Source: Micromonospora avicenniae (lineage in GTDB: Bacteria; Actinomycetota; Actinomycetes; Mycobacteriales; Micromonosporaceae). Taken from it: a DNA stretch of 64,000 nucleotides. This document shows, one piece after another, positions 45,241 to 52,626 of the stretch. Where the stretch lies: NCBI RefSeq assembly GCF_900156065.1, contig NZ_FTNF01000003.1, forward strand, positions 432,783 to 496,782, given 5' to 3'. Numbering within the stretch: the stretch's first letter is position 1; each line of letters begins with the position of its first letter. Under the pieces are notes generated by a model. That model saw nothing but the letters and a program-made list of their open reading frames with translations. It was not told where the DNA came from and did not search any database. Made by a program: the position numbers and the translations under genes.

Positions 45241-48180
45241 GTGGCCGTGACCGAATGGGAACCGGCCACGGAGGCCGAGGCGGCGTTGCGGGACGCGTTA
45301 CGCGCCAACGACCAGGAGCGCTACTTCCGGATCCTGGCCCGGACCGATCTCCTCCTTCCGACGACGCAGGCGACGGCCGGCCAGACCCAGCCGGGGTGGG
45401 GCACCTGGACCAGCGGCGGCCGCACGCACGTGCTCGCGTTCACCTCCGCCACCGCCCTGCGGTCGTGCCTCGGCGACAACGCGGGCGCCAGCCGCCGCAC
45501 CGCGTTCGCGGACCTCGCCGCCGGATGGCCCAACCCCGAATGGTGGCTGGCCATCAACCCCGGCCTGCCCGTCGAGGGATACCTGCCCGCGTGGTACGTC
45601 GCCCAGCTCGCCCGCGGCGAGGTACGGCTCCCCGGTCGTACCCTCGGCGCCCGGGCGCGGCTCGAACGGGCCGAGTCGCTGGCTCGCGCCCGTGCCGCCG
45701 AGGCCGGTCGGGACGCCTCGACGGCACCGGCCGCCGGCGCCCCGGCGGGGCGAACCCCGTTCCGGGCCGCCGCGCCCGCCGCCGGGCTGGCGGTGGGCAC
45801 CGAAACCGCCGCAACGGCCGGTCGGGTGCCGCCGGCCCCCGTGGCGCTGCCGCGACGGTCGGCCGAGTCGGCGCCGGGCGCCGATGCGGATCCGGCCCGT
45901 TCAAGGGGTGGGGAGCAGGGCGCGGGCGGACGGGCCGCGCCGTTCATTCCGCCCGCCGCCGACTGGTCCACCTCTCTCGGCAGCCGAACTCCGCCGGCGC
46001 GTTCCGGACCCGACGAGACAGCGGCGGGCAACGCGCGGACCGCCTCGACCGGCGGCACCGAGGCACCGCGTCGGTCCTTCTTCGAGCCGGCGTCGGGGCG
46101 CGGGTCGGCGCCTCGCGAACCCCTCCGGCCCGGAGACCGGGCAGCGCCACCCTCCCGGTTCGGCCGCAGCGACCAGCCGTTTCCCCGACGCGGCCCGATC
46201 GACGGGCCGAGGGACGCGGAGGCGACCCAGGCCTTCTTCGCCGCCGCCCAGGAAACGACCCCGCCCCCGCGCCCGTCGAAGGACACGGACTGGACGGCCG
46301 GAGCCCCGGCCACCGGGACGGAGGCTACGCAGCCCCTGCCGCCCCGCGGGCCGGACCCGCAGGCCGAGGAGCCCACCCGGGCCTTCGGTGTGTTCGGCGC
46401 ACCGATCCGACCGCCTGCCGCGACCGGCCGGCCCGGCTCCGACCCGGGTGGCGAACGGACTCAGCCGCTGCCGCCGCGCCCCCGCTCCGAGCCCGGCGAC
46501 CCGAGGCCCGTGGAGGAACTGCCACCGTCCACGGCGGAGCCGGTCTCCGGCCCACCGGCGCCCCGCCGGGGCTTCACGCCCATCGTCATCGAGGGCACCA
46601 TCATCGAATCCCGCGACCTCGACCCACCGGGGAGAGGCCCGACCGGTCCGGTGGACCCGACCGGCGTTCCGGCCACCGGATGGGTGGCTCCGGGCACCAC
46701 CGCCCCGAACGGTGCCGGCTCGCGGGGGCCTCGACCGGGTGCCGGTGGTGAGGACCTCTGGTCCCCGTCCCGGCCCGGTAGCACGCGGCGAGACGCACAG
46801 CGCGCCGAGCCGCACCAACCCTCGGTCGGTGCGGGGGCGGGTGGCGACCCGTGGACTCCCCGCTCGGGCAGCGCCTGGATGCACCCGAAGGCGACCGGTA
46901 GCCCGCGTCTCGGCGACGTGCCGGCCGACTACTCGGCCGACCCGACGCTCGACCTGCGCGGCGCCGGCTCCTCGGCCCCGGCCCATCGCGTCGAGGACGC
47001 TCCCGTGGACCTCTGGACGCCACGTTCGGACCGGCTGGCCGCCGCCGGTGCGGCACCTCCGGTTGGGGCAACCGAAGACACCGCGCCGACGACGGGCGGG
47101 GAACGTGCCACGGACACCGCCTCGGCGCCGGATGGCGAAGCAACCACCGCGTTCACCGCAGCGTCCGAGGCGGACGCCGACGACCCGACCACGGGCGTCG
47201 ACGAGCCGGCGGTCGAGTTCCAGCCGGCCAACGCGGTCGAGGAGGAACTGCTCGGCGCGGCCGGGGCGGGCAGCACCGACACCTTCCTCTCCACCCTGCT
47301 GCTCGCGCGGGTGCTCCTGCCGGTGGCGGCCGATTCGGCGCCCGGTAGTCGGCCCGGTGAACCCGGCTTCGTGTGGCGTACGGAGGAGTTGGACGCGGAG
47401 ACCTTCGTCGTGGTGTACACCTCGCCGGAGCGACTGGCCGAGCGCGTCGGCGGCGACGTGGAGACCGCCCAGGTCAAGTTCGTCCAGCTCATCCGGCGCT
47501 GGCCGAACGAGGCGTGGTCGTTCGCGGTCAACCCGGGCACACCGGTCGGGGCGAAGTTGCCCGGTGAGCAGATCATCGCGCTGGCCAGCTGGGCCGCCGA
47601 GGTCGGCCTCGGCGACGACGTGGATTCGGAGGAGTCCGCCGTGCCGGCCGAGCCGGCCACCGGAGCACGTACGACGCCGAAGCCGGCCGACCCGTCCCGG
47701 CCGGTCATGATGCAGAAGGCGGTCGCTCCCAGCCAGGTCGCCTACTACCTGGAGCGTGGCTACGACCGGGTGTCCGGCTTCGTGCACCGGGCCAACGAAC
47801 TGGCCCACCTGAACACCCCCGCGCAGCTGTACGACGCGCTAGGGCTCAACTACGCCGAGTCGCCGTTCTCCCGCGACGCCGAGGAGATCTACGTGCTGCG
47901 CTGGCCGGCGTACCGCCCGAGCCTCTACCGGATCCCCTACGGCGGTCAGAACGAGGCGGCCATGCGTGCCATGGAGGGCTGGGTGATCGAGCGGCCGCCG
48001 TTCCGGGGCAACGGGTTCGCGCCCGGCGAGAGCAGTGACGTGGTGGCGGAGTTCAAGGTGGACAGCGCCCGGCTGCCGCACGGCGCTCAGCTCTGGCGGG
48101 TCGGGTCGGACGGCAATGAACGGGTCGTCGCGATTCTGGACAGCGACGCGCTGCGCTGGCGGGAGGTCGATGCGGCGTGA
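45241..48180 (+). CDS. Large protein with two SseB-like domains and a distinct C-terminal domain
   Basis: This 979-residue protein has an SseB-like N-terminal domain (about residues 6-125, with LAAGWPNPEWWLAINPGLP) and a second copy (about 660-785, with LIRRWPNEAWSFAVNPGTP). A long Pro/Arg/Glu-rich disordered linker lies between them. A further domain of ~160 residues starts near PVMMQKAVAPSQVAYYLERGY. There is no signal peptide or membrane helix. The start could be the GTG at 45241 or 45247; GGGAGGAGAG precedes both. It is located next to mycP and WXG100 genes and is coupled to the small gene downstream, so a role linked to type VII secretion is possible but unproven. Confidence 0.83.
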   Translation: MAVTEWEPATEAEAALRDALRANDQERYFRILARTDLLLPTTQATAGQTQPGWGTWTSGGRTHVLAFTSATALRSCLGDNAGASRRTAFADLAAGWPNPEWWLAINPGLPVEGYLPAWYVAQLARGEVRLPGRTLGARARLERAESLARARAAEAGRDASTAPAAGAPAGRTPFRAAAPAAGLAVGTETAATAGRVPPAPVALPRRSAESAPGADADPARSRGGEQGAGGRAAPFIPPAADWSTSLGSRTPPARSGPDETAAGNARTASTGGTEAPRRSFFEPASGRGSAPREPLRPGDRAAPPSRFGRSDQPFPRRGPIDGPRDAEATQAFFAAAQETTPPPRPSKDTDWTAGAPATGTEATQPLPPRGPDPQAEEPTRAFGVFGAPIRPPAATGRPGSDPGGERTQPLPPRPRSEPGDPRPVEELPPSTAEPVSGPPAPRRGFTPIVIEGTIIESRDLDPPGRGPTGPVDPTGVPATGWVAPGTTAPNGAGSRGPRPGAGGEDLWSPSRPGSTRRDAQRAEPHQPSVGAGAGGDPWTPRSGSAWMHPKATGSPRLGDVPADYSADPTLDLRGAGSSAPAHRVEDAPVDLWTPRSDRLAAAGAAPPVGATEDTAPTTGGERATDTASAPDGEATTAFTAASEADADDPTTGVDEPAVEFQPANAVEEELLGAAGAGSTDTFLSTLLLARVLLPVAADSAPGSRPGEPGFVWRTEELDAETFVVVYTSPERLAERVGGDVETAQVKFVQLIRRWPNEAWSFAVNPGTPVGAKLPGEQIIALASWAAEVGLGDDVDSEESAVPAEPATGARTTPKPADPSRPVMMQKAVAPSQVAYYLERGYDRVSGFVHRANELAHLNTPAQLYDALGLNYAESPFSRDAEEIYVLRWPAYRPSLYRIPYGGQNEAAMRAMEGWVIERPPFRGNGFAPGESSDVVAEFKVDSARLPHGAQLWRVGSDGNERVVAILDSDALRWREVDAA

Positions 48181-48542
48181 TCAGGGACGGCTACGTGGCC
48201 CGCTGGCGGGGCCGCGAGTACCAGGCCAGCCCCGATGGCGACGACGTGCGCCTCTACCAGCCGGAGGCGGGGGAGGGCTTCGAAGAGGTCCGGTCCGGCC
48301 GGTACGTGCGGGTGCTCCCGGCGACCGAGGTCGAGGATCTGGCGTACGTGCGTACCACCTGCCGGTGGCAGGGGCAGCCGTTCATCGTGCTCGGCGAACA
48401 CGACGGCTGGCTGCGGGTCGAGTACACCGGCGGGCGGTGGCCGGTGGCGCAGGCGATGCGGCTCGAGGTCTTCGAGTTCGGCGTCTACCAGGGCTGGGCG
48501 CCCGCCGCCGAGGTGACCGACCTGCGTGAGCAGCGGATCTGA
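48177..48542 (+). CDS. Uncharacterised 121-residue protein coupled to the SseB-domain gene
   Basis: I do not recognise the family. The protein is beta-rich with many aromatic and acidic residues (RWRGREYQASPDGDDVRLYQ, GEHDGWLRVEYTGGRW, VYQGWAPAAEV). It has no signal peptide or membrane helix. Its GTG at 48177 overlaps the stop of the 979-residue gene, so the two are made together. Small, acidic, coupled proteins in such positions are sometimes chaperones or immunity proteins for the larger partner. That is only a hypothesis here. Confidence 0.72.
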   Translation: MIRDGYVARWRGREYQASPDGDDVRLYQPEAGEGFEEVRSGRYVRVLPATEVEDLAYVRTTCRWQGQPFIVLGEHDGWLRVEYTGGRWPVAQAMRLEVFEFGVYQGWAPAAEVTDLREQRI

Positions 48543-48554
48543 CCGCCGGTCGCT

Positions 48555-49487
48555 TCAGGACTTGGTCCAGCGCAGGATCTCGCCGAGCACCACGTCGGGT
48601 GCCTCCAGGTGCGGGAAGTGCCCCACCCCGTCGAGGAGCCGCCACTCGTACGGGGCGACCACGTAGCGGCCCGAGCCCTGAGCGGTACGCGGCAGAGCGG
48701 CGACGTCGGCCGCGCCGTGCAGTTGCAGGGTCGGGGTGACCAGCGGCCGCTGCATCAGCTTGACGAAGCGGTAGCCGTGCAGCCGCAGCACCGAGCGGAA
48801 CGCCCACCGGTAGCCCTCCATGGCGCAGAACGCGGCCTGCGGGATCCGCATCGCCTCCCGGTAGCGCTCGGCGTACGCGGCGAAGCCCGGGCCGGCCACC
48901 CACTGCGGCCCGCCCCACCGGCGCAGCAGCTCCTCCACGGGCGCCCCGCCGTCGCGGGTCAGCACGTGCTCGTAGCGGGGTAGCTGGAACTTCAGGGCCG
49001 GTGTGGAGGCGGCGAACTGCCCGCGTGGATCGGCGAAGATGGCGGCGCGCAGCCGCAGCGGGTGTGGCGCGCCGAGAACCACGAGCCGGCGTACCAGTGC
49101 CGGGTGGAACGAGGCGGCGGTCCAGGCGACCATGCCTCCCGCACCGGTGCCGACCAAGGTGGCGGAACGCTCACCCAGGGCCCGGATCAGCCCGGCGGTG
49201 TCGGCGGCGAGCGTGTAGCCGTCGTACCCCCGGGGCGGTTTGTCGCTGGCACCGTAGCCGCGCAGGTCCACGGCGACCGCCCGGAACCCGGCGTCGGCGA
49301 CGGCCGGGAGCATCTCGTGCCAGGCCCACCAGTGTTCGGGGAAGCCGTGCAGGAAGAGCACCATCGGCCCGGTGCCCGCCTCGACCACGTGGAACCGGCT
49401 GCCGTTCGCGCCGACGAATCGGTGTGTCCAGGGACCCTCGGTGAGGACGCAGGACTCGTCGATGGGCCCGCCGTACTGGTCGGTCAT
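48555..49487 (-). CDS. Alpha/beta-hydrolase fold protein with altered nucleophile
   Basis: This 310-residue protein fits the epoxide hydrolase/haloalkane dehalogenase group: the oxyanion motif HGFP at 47-50, VDLRGYGASDKP near residue 73 and the C-terminal His in DGVGHFPHLEAP. At the nucleophile elbow, where family members have GHDWGG, this protein has G-T-G115-A-G-G, with Gly in place of Asp or Ser. Catalysis by the standard mechanism therefore seems impossible. It could bind a ligand without turnover. It starts at the ATG at 49487 and converges with the SseB-linked genes. Confidence 0.83.
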   Translation of the reverse strand: MTDQYGGPIDESCVLTEGPWTHRFVGANGSRFHVVEAGTGPMVLFLHGFPEHWWAWHEMLPAVADAGFRAVAVDLRGYGASDKPPRGYDGYTLAADTAGLIRALGERSATLVGTGAGGMVAWTAASFHPALVRRLVVLGAPHPLRLRAAIFADPRGQFAASTPALKFQLPRYEHVLTRDGGAPVEELLRRWGGPQWVAGPGFAAYAERYREAMRIPQAAFCAMEGYRWAFRSVLRLHGYRFVKLMQRPLVTPTLQLHGAADVAALPRTAQGSGRYVVAPYEWRLLDGVGHFPHLEAPDVVLGEILRWTKS

Positions 49488-49500
49488 GAGCCCAGCCTAG

Positions 49501-49661
49501 GCCGTGTCCTGTCGATCATGTCGAGCCGAGGCGGGATCCAGGTGGCGGCCCGGCAAGGCGGAGGTTCGTCCGGATACCGGTGTTGTATCCGGACGAAGTG
49601 ACAGCGCAGCCGGTCGTCGACTGGACCCGACGCAGGCCGGCAACGATCGGCAGGACAGGGC
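49501..49661. mobile_element. MITE-like element with imperfect terminal inverted repeats
   Basis: Bases 49501-49520 match the reverse complement of 49642-49661 at 16 of 20 positions, with the core GTCCTG-Y-CGATC. Inside, a perfect 13-bp hairpin lies at 49565-49597 (TTCGTCCGGATAC and GTATCCGGACGAA around seven bases). There is no transposase. The 161-base element is in the 390-base gap between the alpha/beta hydrolase and the first M6 protease. Target-site duplications were not identified. Confidence 0.4.
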
Positions 49662-49821
49662 ATGGGTGCCCGGGACCGGGCGTTGCCCCCCGTGCCCGGC
49701 CGCCGGATGGACGGGGCCGGTGTCGCGTGCGGCGCATCGTCGACCTCTGCGGCTGTGCGTCGCCGGCGGAAGAAGGACGCTGGCCGACCTCGTCGGCTTC
49801 GCGTCGCGGTCCGGAGAAAGG

Positions 49822-49856
49822 GCGATGCCCGGGCAGGTGACCTGCCCGGGCATCGC
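49822..49856 (-). terminator. Terminator of the first M6 protease gene
   Basis: Perfect 16-bp arms (49822-49837 and 49841-49856) with a TGA loop, 23 bases past the stop codon of the protease gene on the minus strand and followed there by CCTTTCTCC. The stretch 49662-49821 holds nothing else that I recognise. Confidence 0.88.
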
Positions 49857-49879
49857 GTGGTGGTGCGGGGATCAGCGGA

Positions 49880-52321
49880 TCAGGAGATCCGGATCTTCAT
49901 CGAGGTGCCGTCCTGCTCCAGCACCTTGATCTTGACACCAGCGGCGGGGAGCTTGACGCCGTGGTTCGGCAGCTCCTCGTAGAAGTACTTCTTGGTGTCG
50001 TCGAACAGCGGCTCCGGGGCCTGGCCGCGGATGTACTGGGGCTGGCTGTTCAGGTGCAGCGTGAACGAGTCCGCCTTCTTCAGGCCGAACGTCGCGTCGT
50101 ACACCTGGACCCGGGCCCGCCACGCCTGGCCGGTCAGGTTGTAGATCGGCCGCGGGTGAGCGTCGATGATCATGTTCCGACCCTCGCCCGGGTGCTCCAG
50201 GGTGTCGTTGTCCTCGTACCGGGTGTTCCAGTACGAGATCAGCAGACCCTCCTGGTACGCGTAGTGGTCCACCCAGTCCGGCCGGGTGTTCATGTACCCG
50301 AAGAAGTACGGGCCGGTCTTCAGGTACTTGTCGTACGAGACGTACGACCGGTTGCCGGCGATGTAGAAGTTGTCGAACAGGCGGGTGTACGACGCCTCGG
50401 CGATCTCGAAGCCCCCGGCGAGCGTCCAGCCGGTGGCACCGGCCTCGGCACCGTCGCTGAGCAGGGTCTGCCCGTCGGCGGTCACGGTGATGGCGTCACC
50501 GTAGAAGCCGCCCTCGGACACACCGCCGTCGGTCTGGTAGCGCAGCCGGAACTGCACGTTCTGACCGGCGTAGGCGTCCAGCGGGATGTTGATGTCCACC
50601 CACTGCCCGTTGCTGGAGCCGTCCAGGGCGTACCGTCCGGTCGAGATCTCCTTCAGCGGCTCACCGTTGACGGTGCCCGGCAGCGGCGTCCAGGACTGGC
50701 CGTCGGTCGACGCCTCGAAGAAGAGGTAGTCGAAGTCCGCCTCGATGCTGTAGCGACCCTTCATGCTGAACGCGGCACTGGTCTTGCCGGTGAGGTCCAG
50801 CGTCCGAGTCATCGTGCTGTTCAGGTCGTCCCGGTTGCCCGAGAAGAACTGCTTCGCGCCGGCGAACGGCGCTCCGTGATCGAAGGTGTACTCCCGCTGT
50901 GGGAGGACCACCACGGCACCCTGCGCCTTGTCGGAGTTGTACTCCTGCGGGCCCAGTTCGAGGGTCCGCTTCTGCCCGGCCACGACCACCTCGTAGTCGA
51001 GCCAGCCGAGCTGGAGCTTGTTCCAGGCGCCCAGGTCGCCACCGCGGTCGCCGATGCCCTCGTCGTTCTTGGCGCCGAGCCGGCTCTGGGCCATCAGGGT
51101 CCAGTGCTCGTTGTTGTTGTCGCCGCCGTTGATGCTGTTGTAGTCGTCCGGCAGACCGAGGTCGTGGCCGTACTCGTGGTAGAAGACGCTCCGGCCACCG
51201 TTCTCCGGCTGGATGGTGTAGTCACCGATCCAGACGCCGGTGTTGCCGATCTGCGCGCCACCGGCCGGGAAGTTCGGCGGACCGGTGCGGCCCTGGTCGG
51301 ACGCGAAGGCGTACCAGCGGTGGCTCCAGACGGCGTCCTCGCCCTGGTGCGGGTCACCGTCGGCCTCGTCACCGCCGGAGTGGACGATCTGGAAGTGGTC
51401 GATGTAGCCGTCCGGCTCGTTGAAGTTGCCGTCGCCGTCGTGGTCGTACCGGTCCCACTGGTCCATGGACTTGACGTCCGCGGCGATCTCCGCGTCGGTC
51501 TTGCCCGCGGCCCTCTGGTCGGCGACCCACTGGTTGGCGGCGTCGGCGACCAGGTTCCAGGTGTTGTTGCAGACGGTCGAGGCGCAGACGGCGGGGTCGT
51601 CGCCGTTGGCGTCGGTCGGGTCGTCGCCCGAGCGGCCGTAACGGGCCTCGTTGTACGGCACCTTGACCCAGTCGGTGACCTCGCCCTCGACGCTGTAGCG
51701 GCCCGAGGACTGCGCCTCGTAGTACTGCTTCAGCGACTCGTCGCCCGGGTTGGTGCCGAAGTAGATCTGGCGGAAGTGGTCGGCGCTGAAGTCCGGCTGC
51801 CAGATCGTCGAGTTGTCCACCGCCCGGTTCGGCTGCGGGATCTCGTTGTGCAGCGGCCCGTCGAAGCGGGCCGGGCCCGCCGTGTCCGGGTCGGTGTCCT
51901 TGTCCGGGAAGTCCGGGTGCCGCTGGTTGCCGAACTCGGCGAGGATCACGAAGATCTTGTCCGTCGTCTCGCGGCCGAGCTCGATGTACTGGTCCTTGGT
52001 CGCGCCCTTGCCGCCCTTGGTGGCCTTGGCGGTCCGGGCGGCCGCACCGCCGGTGGCTGCGGTCTCGCCGACCTTGACGACGGTGCTGCCGTTGATCTTC
52101 TGGGGCTTGGCCCGGCCAGTGAGGACGTCGCTCAGACCCTCCTGGCGCATCGCCCGCCGCTTGTCCTCCAGCGGGTTGGGCAGGTCGTGGTCCACCTGGG
52201 CGGGTTCGGCCACCGACGGAGCGGCGGTCGGCAGCTTCGGCGCCGCACTGGCAGAGGTGCCAGCCACCAGTCCCGTCGCTGTCAGCGAAAGCCCGAGTAG
52301 ACCCACTGCGACTTTGCGCAC
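49880..52321 (-). CDS. Secreted M6-family (immune inhibitor A-like) metalloprotease 1
   Basis: This 813-residue exoprotein has a signal peptide (KVAVGLLGLSLTATGLVAGTSASA), a propeptide, and an M6 catalytic domain with HEYGH at 383-387 followed by DLGLPDDYN; a Met-turn-like LMAQSRLG follows. The C-terminal half contains carbohydrate- or lipid-binding beta-sandwich segments (DGAEAGATGWTLAGGFEIAE). The GTG at 52321 is chosen: GGAGG lies six bases upstream and the signal peptide starts right there. A longer open frame upstream lacks these. It is the last of three tandem homologues on the minus strand. Confidence 0.9.
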   Translation of the reverse strand: MRKVAVGLLGLSLTATGLVAGTSASAAPKLPTAAPSVAEPAQVDHDLPNPLEDKRRAMRQEGLSDVLTGRAKPQKINGSTVVKVGETAATGGAAARTAKATKGGKGATKDQYIELGRETTDKIFVILAEFGNQRHPDFPDKDTDPDTAGPARFDGPLHNEIPQPNRAVDNSTIWQPDFSADHFRQIYFGTNPGDESLKQYYEAQSSGRYSVEGEVTDWVKVPYNEARYGRSGDDPTDANGDDPAVCASTVCNNTWNLVADAANQWVADQRAAGKTDAEIAADVKSMDQWDRYDHDGDGNFNEPDGYIDHFQIVHSGGDEADGDPHQGEDAVWSHRWYAFASDQGRTGPPNFPAGGAQIGNTGVWIGDYTIQPENGGRSVFYHEYGHDLGLPDDYNSINGGDNNNEHWTLMAQSRLGAKNDEGIGDRGGDLGAWNKLQLGWLDYEVVVAGQKRTLELGPQEYNSDKAQGAVVVLPQREYTFDHGAPFAGAKQFFSGNRDDLNSTMTRTLDLTGKTSAAFSMKGRYSIEADFDYLFFEASTDGQSWTPLPGTVNGEPLKEISTGRYALDGSSNGQWVDINIPLDAYAGQNVQFRLRYQTDGGVSEGGFYGDAITVTADGQTLLSDGAEAGATGWTLAGGFEIAEASYTRLFDNFYIAGNRSYVSYDKYLKTGPYFFGYMNTRPDWVDHYAYQEGLLISYWNTRYEDNDTLEHPGEGRNMIIDAHPRPIYNLTGQAWRARVQVYDATFGLKKADSFTLHLNSQPQYIRGQAPEPLFDDTKKYFYEELPNHGVKLPAAGVKIKVLEQDGTSMKIRIS

Positions 52322-52626
52322 GTGGTACCTCCGATGTGAGGGAACCGGCCCCCCGGGGTTGCGGGCCGGCTGTGACGGCCCCCACAGGGGGCCACTGGTG
52401 AACATAGACACTGCTGCGTCGAGTGGGAAGACAGGCACGTCGATTTGTTGCAAAGTTTTGTTGGCTCTGCCTTCGGCCGTCATACTCCTGCGGGTCGATC
52501 AATGGACATGAGCAGGTCGGATCCAGCGCGAGACGCAGCCAGCGGCGTATTTCGATCAACCCGATCGAAGGTACGAAAAAGGGGCCGGTGGCGTTTCCGC
52601 CACCGGCCCCGCAGATGATCGATGGA
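52322..52626. other. Gene-free gap before M6 protease 1
   Basis: This 305-base stretch holds the terminator of M6 gene 2 (52581-52610) and the leader of M6 gene 1. The leader includes a 7-bp hairpin GGCCCCC-ACA-GGGGGCC (52377-52393) and a neighbouring GC-rich palindromic stretch at 52344-52371. No gene was seen. Confidence 0.6.
52581..52610 (-). terminator. Intrinsic terminator of M6 protease gene 2
   Basis: Perfect 13-bp arms (52581-52593 and 52598-52610) with a four-base loop. On the minus strand the stem is followed by five T residues (bases 52580-52576), the classic Rho-independent form. It starts 17 bases past the stop codon. Confidence 0.95.

Noticed and set aside
47698..48177. C-terminal domain of the SseB protein as a TNT-type NAD glycohydrolase
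   Set aside because: The conserved order of motifs of TNT domains was not found; only short resemblances around DRVSGF and FRGNGF.
49504..49929. Several overlapping open frames of 70-140 codons in the gap before M6 protease 1
   Set aside because: They cross the MITE-like element and the terminator, and none has a ribosome site with a recognisable protein.
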